From Pseudomonadota bacterium (GTDB lineage Bacteria > Desulfobacterota > Desulfovibrionia > Desulfovibrionales > Desulfovibrionaceae), in NCBI GenBank assembly GCA_018816865.1, contig JAHIUW010000027.1, positions 1 through 45,361 of the forward strand: a stretch of DNA of 45,361 nt. The letters run 5' to 3'. Shown in pieces: positions 41,239-45,361 of the stretch (position 1 is the first letter of the stretch; every line of letters starts with the position of its first letter). The notes beneath the pieces were generated by a model. That model was not told where the DNA came from. It was given only the letters and a program-made list of their open reading frames with translations, and made no database searches. Position numbers and translations under genes: made by a program.

Positions 41239-43032
41239 ATGTCCACTGATACCTCAGATTCCGTCATGAACAGATGGCTCGTCGTTCTTGGAGCGGTCCT
41301 GATACAGCTCTGCCTGGGGGCAATCTACGCATGGTCCGTCTTCACTCCAGCCTTGACCAACGCAGGCTGGACCAAGCTGCAAACACAGATTGTCTTTTCC
41401 GTCGGGCTTGTGACCTTTGCCGTGGTCATGGTCTGGGCGGGGCGCAAACTCCCGGACTGGGGGCCACGAAAGCTGGCCTGCCTCGGCGGCGCGATTCTCG
41501 GCTTGGGCTACGTCATGGCTGGTCTGCTCGGAGCCACCAACTTTCTGACCGTGACCCTCTTCATTGGCATCATCGGCGGCGCGGGTATCGGCATCGGATA
41601 CGTGGTGCCCATTGCCGTGGGCATGCGCTGGTTCCCGGACAAGAAAGGCATGATCACCGGACTGGCCGTTGCCGGCTTTGGATTTGGGGCCATGCTCTGG
41701 GTCAAGCTGGCTGGGACATGGGGGCACCTGATTGCCACTATCGGCCTGGACGGCACCTTCACGGTCTACGGTCTTGCCTTCACGGGACTGGTGCTGCTGG
41801 GCAGCATCTGGATGGTCTTTCCTCCTCCGGGTTGGGCCCCCGAGGGCTACACCCCTCCCGAGCCCTCAGCTGGAAACGGCTCCGGCTCCGGGACTTCTGA
41901 TTTCAGCGTCGGCGAGATGCTTGAAACACCCCAGTTCTACCTCATCTTTCTGGCTTTCGTGATCAGCGCGGGCGCGGGCTTGATGTCCATCGGCCTGATG
42001 AAGCTCTACCCCATGGAAGCCTTGCAGGCGGCTGGGCTTTCCCAGATTGAGGCCAGCGGCATAGCGGGAACGGCCATGGCCGTTTTCTTCAGCATCATGA
42101 ATGGGCTAGGACGCATCGCCTGGGGTGCCATCAGCGACAAGATCGGCCGCAAGCGTTCCCTGCTGATCCTGACCACCACCCAGGGTTTCTTTGTCATCGC
42201 CTTCACCTTCATGGCCGGACAGGAATACATGCTCTATCTTGGAGCCGCACTCATCGGATTCAACTTCGGCGGCAACTTCGCCCTGTTCCCCACCATTACA
42301 GCAGACACCTTCGGCACCAAACGCGTGGGGCAGAACTACCCCTTCATATTTCTGGCCTACGGAGTGGGTGGAATCCTGGGTCCCATCCTGGGCGGCATGC
42401 TGGGTGATTTGGGCAACTTCCCCTTGGCCTTCACCACCTGTGGCATTGCCTGTATCATCGGAGCCGGCTGCATCGCCCAACTCAAGCCTGCCAAGCACGC
42501 CGAAGTTGAGACTGACCTGAGCCTCGAAGATGCAATTTCCACCCGCCCACAATGCACGGGGCTCACTTTCCGGGAACTGCGCGAGGCAGATGCCCCGGCC
42601 ATCTGCGGATTCCCCAAATCGGAACGGGAACTGATGTACATGTTCCCGAAGGTGGCTGCTCCCCTGACCAGCAAACAGTTGCTGACCATGGCCGCCCAAC
42701 GGCACTCGCCCACGGTGGCTCTGTGCGAGGAAGACCTGGCTGGATACGCCAACTTCGTCTCCTGCGCCCATGGCGGTGTTTGCGAGATCGGCAACGTCGT
42801 TGTGGCCCCAAAATTCCGACGCCAGGGCGTAGGAGCCTACCTCATGGAGATTATGGAGGAAAAGGCGAAATCCGAGTTCCAGTCCGACCGCTTGCGGGTG
42901 CGCTGCCTGAGCGAAAACACAGCAGCCTTGCTCTTCTATGGCAGACTTGGGTTCCAGCCCGTGGGCATGGATACCCGAGAGGCCCCCGATGGCCGCACCC
43001 TGGCCAGAATCCAACTTGAGAAAATGCTCTAA
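41239..43032 (+). CDS. OFA-type MFS transporter fused to a GNAT acetyltransferase
   Basis: A 597-residue fusion. Residues 1-415 form a twelve-helix major facilitator of the oxalate/formate antiporter type (LGAIYAWSVFTPAL opening, AWGAISDKIGRKRSLL between helices). Residues about 435-597 are a GNAT N-acetyltransferase with the acetyl-CoA-binding motif VVAPKFRRQGVGAYL and the LLFYGRLGFQPVG end. Both halves look complete, and the linker is short and charged. The substrate of the carrier is probably a carboxylate (formate, oxalate or lactate relatives), and the acetyl acceptor is unknown. AAGGAG lies ten bases before the ATG. It stands alone. Confidence 0.88.
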   Translation: MSTDTSDSVMNRWLVVLGAVLIQLCLGAIYAWSVFTPALTNAGWTKLQTQIVFSVGLVTFAVVMVWAGRKLPDWGPRKLACLGGAILGLGYVMAGLLGATNFLTVTLFIGIIGGAGIGIGYVVPIAVGMRWFPDKKGMITGLAVAGFGFGAMLWVKLAGTWGHLIATIGLDGTFTVYGLAFTGLVLLGSIWMVFPPPGWAPEGYTPPEPSAGNGSGSGTSDFSVGEMLETPQFYLIFLAFVISAGAGLMSIGLMKLYPMEALQAAGLSQIEASGIAGTAMAVFFSIMNGLGRIAWGAISDKIGRKRSLLILTTTQGFFVIAFTFMAGQEYMLYLGAALIGFNFGGNFALFPTITADTFGTKRVGQNYPFIFLAYGVGGILGPILGGMLGDLGNFPLAFTTCGIACIIGAGCIAQLKPAKHAEVETDLSLEDAISTRPQCTGLTFRELREADAPAICGFPKSERELMYMFPKVAAPLTSKQLLTMAAQRHSPTVALCEEDLAGYANFVSCAHGGVCEIGNVVVAPKFRRQGVGAYLMEIMEEKAKSEFQSDRLRVRCLSENTAALLFYGRLGFQPVGMDTREAPDGRTLARIQLEKML

Positions 43033-43043
43033 TCTTCCTGTGA

Positions 43044-43095
43044 GCTGACAACAGAAAGCCCCGTTGCCATCGGCGACGGGGTTATCTGTTGTCAG
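43044..43095 (+). repeat. Long hairpin after the MFS-GNAT gene
   Basis: GCTGACAACAGA (43044-43055) pairs perfectly with TCTGTTGTCAGC (43084-43095), and an inner CCCCGT/ACGGGG stem encloses the loop. No T-run follows directly, so it is a stable 3' stem rather than a textbook terminator, though it probably ends or protects the transcript. Confidence 0.75.
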
Positions 43096-43266
43096 CCCAT
43101 AAAAATAAAGCCTTCAGCCCCAACCAACCTGCTGTAAAAGTGGCAGCCGTCTGAGACTAATGAAAACGTTGATGGCCTCCTTTTGCAGACCACGTTGTCC
43201 CATGGCCTGTACTATGATCCACCATCCTGACCAAGCATAACTGGATCAGCTCCGTGCCAAACAAAG

Positions 43267-43602
43267 CTAGTGGGAGGCGCAGTCAGCATCCCTGAACCAC
43301 CAATGGCCCTGTGGAATCTCAACCAGCATTTCCGCCTCGATTGCCGGCACGGGGAAGATGATGATCAGGCTTTCACTTTCCTCAAGCCAGTACATGTCTC
43401 CTACAAGGTGCTTGGTGATCTCATGATCAAACAGACCGCATTGCGAAGCGATGTCCTTGACTGCCAGACCGATGGTGTACTTGGCGTTGTCACTAAAGAA
43501 AACGTCTGTCAGATAGACCCGATGCGCTCCGGCCAGAAACTCATGGATGTTGCCCCCGGATTCCTCAAACACTCGTGAAGCTTGACTGATGGCGTCGCTC
43601 AT
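43267..43602 (-). CDS. Protein of unknown function
   Basis: A 111-residue protein starting at the ATG with AAGGAGG five bases upstream; the longer frame to 43728 lacks such a site. It has no signal peptide or transmembrane helix. It is acidic and contains AHRVYLTDVFFSDNAKYTIGLAVKD and ends with WWFRDADCASH. I recognise no family. A short cytoplasmic protein is likely. The gene lies downstream of and in the same orientation as the TetR-type regulator, 261 bases away. Confidence 0.7.
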   Translation of the reverse strand: MSDAISQASRVFEESGGNIHEFLAGAHRVYLTDVFFSDNAKYTIGLAVKDIASQCGLFDHEITKHLVGDMYWLEESESLIIIFPVPAIEAEMLVEIPQGHWWFRDADCASH

Positions 43603-43863
43603 GGCCGCCTCCTTGGTCTGTGGCGGGGCATTCTCTGTCCCGATGCGGGACCACCTCACCTGCCTCTGGATAAGCAACACCAATGCCACAATCGATTTCC
43701 GATTGAATTCCAGGATGGTCCCCGCCAACTGCGGTCGAGAATTCCGAGCTGAAGAGTCGGATTCAAAAGGGTGACACGGACGTAGCTGCAGATTCTGCTC
43801 CCAAATCAGCAGGACCTCATGGCTGAGGTTCGAGAGAGGAAACCCAACAACCTTGAGGGCAGA

Positions 43864-44499
43864 TCAACGCTCCGAAGGGACAACAAGCGATGTGGTCAGC
43901 AGAAATTCGATGGTCCGGGCGATACGATCCCAGCCGTCGTCGGACTCGAGATCAATTCCACCGATGGAGTTGAGGCGCAGAGACAAAGTGCCGACATTGG
44001 ATACCGCCAAGGCCATCAGCAGAATGACCGCGGGCAGATCCACCTGCGCCGGAGGCTCATCATTGATAATCTCCTCAAAAAACTCTAGGGCCCTGCGTTC
44101 ACGGATATACGCCAGGGCATGGGTCAACAGGCAGTTCTGACGACCCTCCTCGGCCATGACCGCCAGCGTCCAGGGGCGTCTGCGGAGTGCCCGTAAATAG
44201 TTTCTGAAAAATACGGACAACTGTTCTCCTAACGGCTGTCTCTTCAAACCTTCGCAATCCCCATCGGCCAACTCATCCACGGATGGCCAGAAGCGTTGGG
44301 ACATGGCAAAAGAGTCCAGCAGATGCGCCAACCCCCCGAATAAGCGTATAATCAAGGCTTCATCGACTTTCGCCTGCGCTGCGACCGCAGAAAGGGTCAC
44401 CTGGCAAACTCTCTTCCGGATAACCTCGCCTGTGGCGTCAAGAACACGTTCTCGTAGGTCGTGGGGCTCCGAAAGGGGAATAACTGTCCGGACTGACAT
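43864..44499 (-). CDS. TetR-family transcriptional regulator
   Basis: A 211-residue protein with an N-terminal TetR helix-turn-helix (about 14-60, RERVLDATGEVI... LSAVAAQAKVDEALIIRLFGG). The all-helical C-terminal ligand/dimer domain follows. The recognition helix region deviates from the consensus (DEALIIRLFGG instead of xxxLYxHF), so DNA specificity cannot be guessed. AGGAGG lies six bases before the ATG. Target genes are unknown; the small gene at 43267 is a candidate. Confidence 0.82.
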   Translation of the reverse strand: MSVRTVIPLSEPHDLRERVLDATGEVIRKRVCQVTLSAVAAQAKVDEALIIRLFGGLAHLLDSFAMSQRFWPSVDELADGDCEGLKRQPLGEQLSVFFRNYLRALRRRPWTLAVMAEEGRQNCLLTHALAYIRERRALEFFEEIINDEPPAQVDLPAVILLMALAVSNVGTLSLRLNSIGGIDLESDDGWDRIARTIEFLLTTSLVVPSER

Positions 44500-44556
44500 G
44501 GGTGACCTCCTCGTTTCAGTCTTTTCCCTCCATGTAAGACCCCATTTGCCTCAGTC

Positions 44557-44580
44557 AAAAAAAAGCCCGCCAAGGCGGGC
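44557..44580 (-). terminator. Rho-independent terminator of the small lipoprotein gene
   Basis: On the minus strand GCCCGCC-TT-GGCGGGC is followed by eight T residues. It lies 30 bases after the stop at 44610. Confidence 0.92.
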
Positions 44581-44609
44581 CAGTACTGACAGAAAACGAA
44601 CCATACCGG

Positions 44610-45002
44610 CTACATTTCCTTAGCAATTTGGGCCAAGACCCGCTCGGAGGCAACCTTGTCACCGAGGTAACCGATACGCACAGCGATCTCTGTCACGCGA
44701 GGATTTTTGCTGTCCAGATCAATCCAGACCTCGGTGTCCCCGTCCAGAGCCCTTACCTTGGCATCGGAAAGATGGCGTTCCTTGGACTGGATCTTCAGCC
44801 CCAGGGAATGGCAGGCATCCACTGATGCTTCAAAGGCCACATCCAGATACACATTGTGGACCTGCTTGGCCCAGCCGGAAATATAGACATAGGTCCCGCC
44901 GCCCGCCATCCCTGCGGCCACCACGGCACAGCCGCTGACGCCGGCAAGTGACAGCAGTACGAGCAATACAGCCAGATATTTTTTAGCGACAATCATGGAC
45001 AT
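44610..45002 (-). CDS. Small lipoprotein, DUF3568-like
   Basis: A 130-residue lipoprotein (lipobox AGVSGC, Cys 25) with a glycine-rich stretch (VVAAGMAGGGTYVYISG) and a domain with VYLDVAFEASVDACHSLGL and the WIDLDSKNPRVTEIAVRIG block. This resembles the DUF3568 group of small periplasmic lipoproteins of unknown role. AAGGAG lies six bases before the ATG. It sits immediately downstream of the rRNA operon but is separated from it by two hairpins. Confidence 0.8.
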   Translation of the reverse strand: MSMIVAKKYLAVLLVLLSLAGVSGCAVVAAGMAGGGTYVYISGWAKQVHNVYLDVAFEASVDACHSLGLKIQSKERHLSDAKVRALDGDTEVWIDLDSKNPRVTEIAVRIGYLGDKVASERVLAQIAKEM

Positions 45003-45187
45003 GAGGTTCTCCTTAAAGTTCTCGGTGGACTGGCGGACCCGTCGTCCACGATATCTTGATTCGCTGTGATTTCTACCAGTTGCCGCGCCCTGTGTAAACC
45101 GCTCCGCCCCTGGGTTGGAGCCAGATCAATTACACGACGATGGCCGGTCGAACCGCAGGCGGCCCTGGGGAATCGAGGCCTGGTGCC

Positions 45188-45224
45188 GTTGTGGCGTCGG
45201 GGCAGTCCTGTCCGACGCCACAAC
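45188..45224 (-). terminator. Second hairpin downstream of the rRNA operon
   Basis: GTTGTGGCGTCGG (45188-45200) and CCGACGCCACAAC (45212-45224) form a perfect 13-bp stem with an 11-base loop. It lies just beyond the main terminator and could act as a back-up stop or an RNA-processing stem. No T-run is present. Confidence 0.6.
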
Positions 45225-45227
45225 GCG

Positions 45228-45262
45228 AAAAAGGTCCGCAAGCTTTGACTTGCGGACCTTTT
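45228..45262 (-). terminator. rRNA operon terminator
   Basis: AAAAGGTCCGCAAG and CTTGCGGACCTTTT form a perfect 14-bp stem around CTTTGA, with T residues following on the minus strand. It lies just after the 3' end of the 5S rRNA gene. Confidence 0.92.
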
Positions 45263-45270
45263 AAAAGAGA

Positions 45271-45361
45271 GTCCTGGCACCGGCCTACTTTCCCACTGAC
45301 TGAACGGCAGTATCATCGGCGATGAAGGGCTTAACTTCCGAGTTCGGAATGGGATCGGGTG
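45271..45361 (-). rRNA. rrf: 5S ribosomal RNA (3' part)
   Basis: The reverse complement reads CACCCGATCCCATTCCGAAC, then CTCGGAAGTTAAGCCC, and ends in GGGAAAGTAGG...GGTGCCAGGACT. This is the conserved loop B-C and 3' half of bacterial 5S rRNA. The 5' end lies outside the window. The 3' end is placed by eye, to within a few bases. Confidence 0.95.

Overview
The window looks like a chromosomal segment of a sulfate-reducing deltaproteobacterium of the Desulfovibrionaceae type. The evidence is a selenocysteine formate dehydrogenase FdhAB next to a TupABC tungstate transporter and Moco genes, many sensory and lipoprotein genes, and GC-rich coding. It ends inside a 5S rRNA gene on the minus strand. 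All family calls come from reading motifs; nothing was searched against a database.

Region 1 (1-13950) is a plus-strand catabolic island. It starts with the right end of an IS3-like element that has removed the N-terminus of a sigma-54-dependent regulator. Three 16-bp palindromes and a well-formed -24/-12 promoter follow. Then comes one long gene train: an EamA transporter, the [2Fe-2S], molybdopterin and FAD subunits of a xanthine-dehydrogenase-type hydroxylase, a MocA-like cytidylyltransferase, YqeB, YqeC, a BCCT transporter, a MoeA-like protein and XdhC. YqeB and YqeC mark a selenium-dependent molybdenum hydroxylase system. The catalytic subunit is split by a complete 1240-bp IS3 element with a 4-bp target duplication; removing it restores the frame exactly. 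The island is thus probably inactive in this strain, but its intact form looks like an undescribed uptake and hydroxylation pathway, possibly for a quaternary-amine (betaine-like) compound.

Region 2 (14120-27024) is a molybdenum/tungsten and formate region: MobB with an Fe-S-like tail, a candidate small RNA, tupABC (minus strand), and the plus-strand train fdhE, fdhD, mobA, a TlpA-like thioredoxin, moaA and a transposase-derived protein that seems to have lost its catalytic residues. It ends with fdhA (UGA = Sec at codon 191) and fdhB and a strong terminator. Tungstate uptake, cofactor synthesis, sulfuration and the metalloenzyme lie together.

Region 3 (27346-35331, minus strand) is a tightly overlapped eight-gene unit. 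It contains a ligand-binding lipoprotein, a sensor histidine kinase with a Cys/His-rich insert, a REC-STAS response regulator, a thioredoxin-like protein, a GAF-GAF-coiled-coil-TM-rhodanese protein, a MauE/DoxX-like membrane protein, a small lipoprotein and glutamate racemase. It reads as a periplasmic thiol/sulfur sensing and maintenance system that I cannot match to a described one. A divergent HTH/substrate-binding regulator faces it.

Region 4 (36482-45361) holds mostly stand-alone genes: a protein of unknown function, a membrane protein with a 15-bp tandem repeat, a REC-PAS-GGDEF protein, a lipoprotein with a duplicated 24-residue segment, a VWA-OmpA protein, an unusual MFS-GNAT fusion, a TetR-type regulator, a small lipoprotein, and finally two hairpins behind the 5S rRNA gene.
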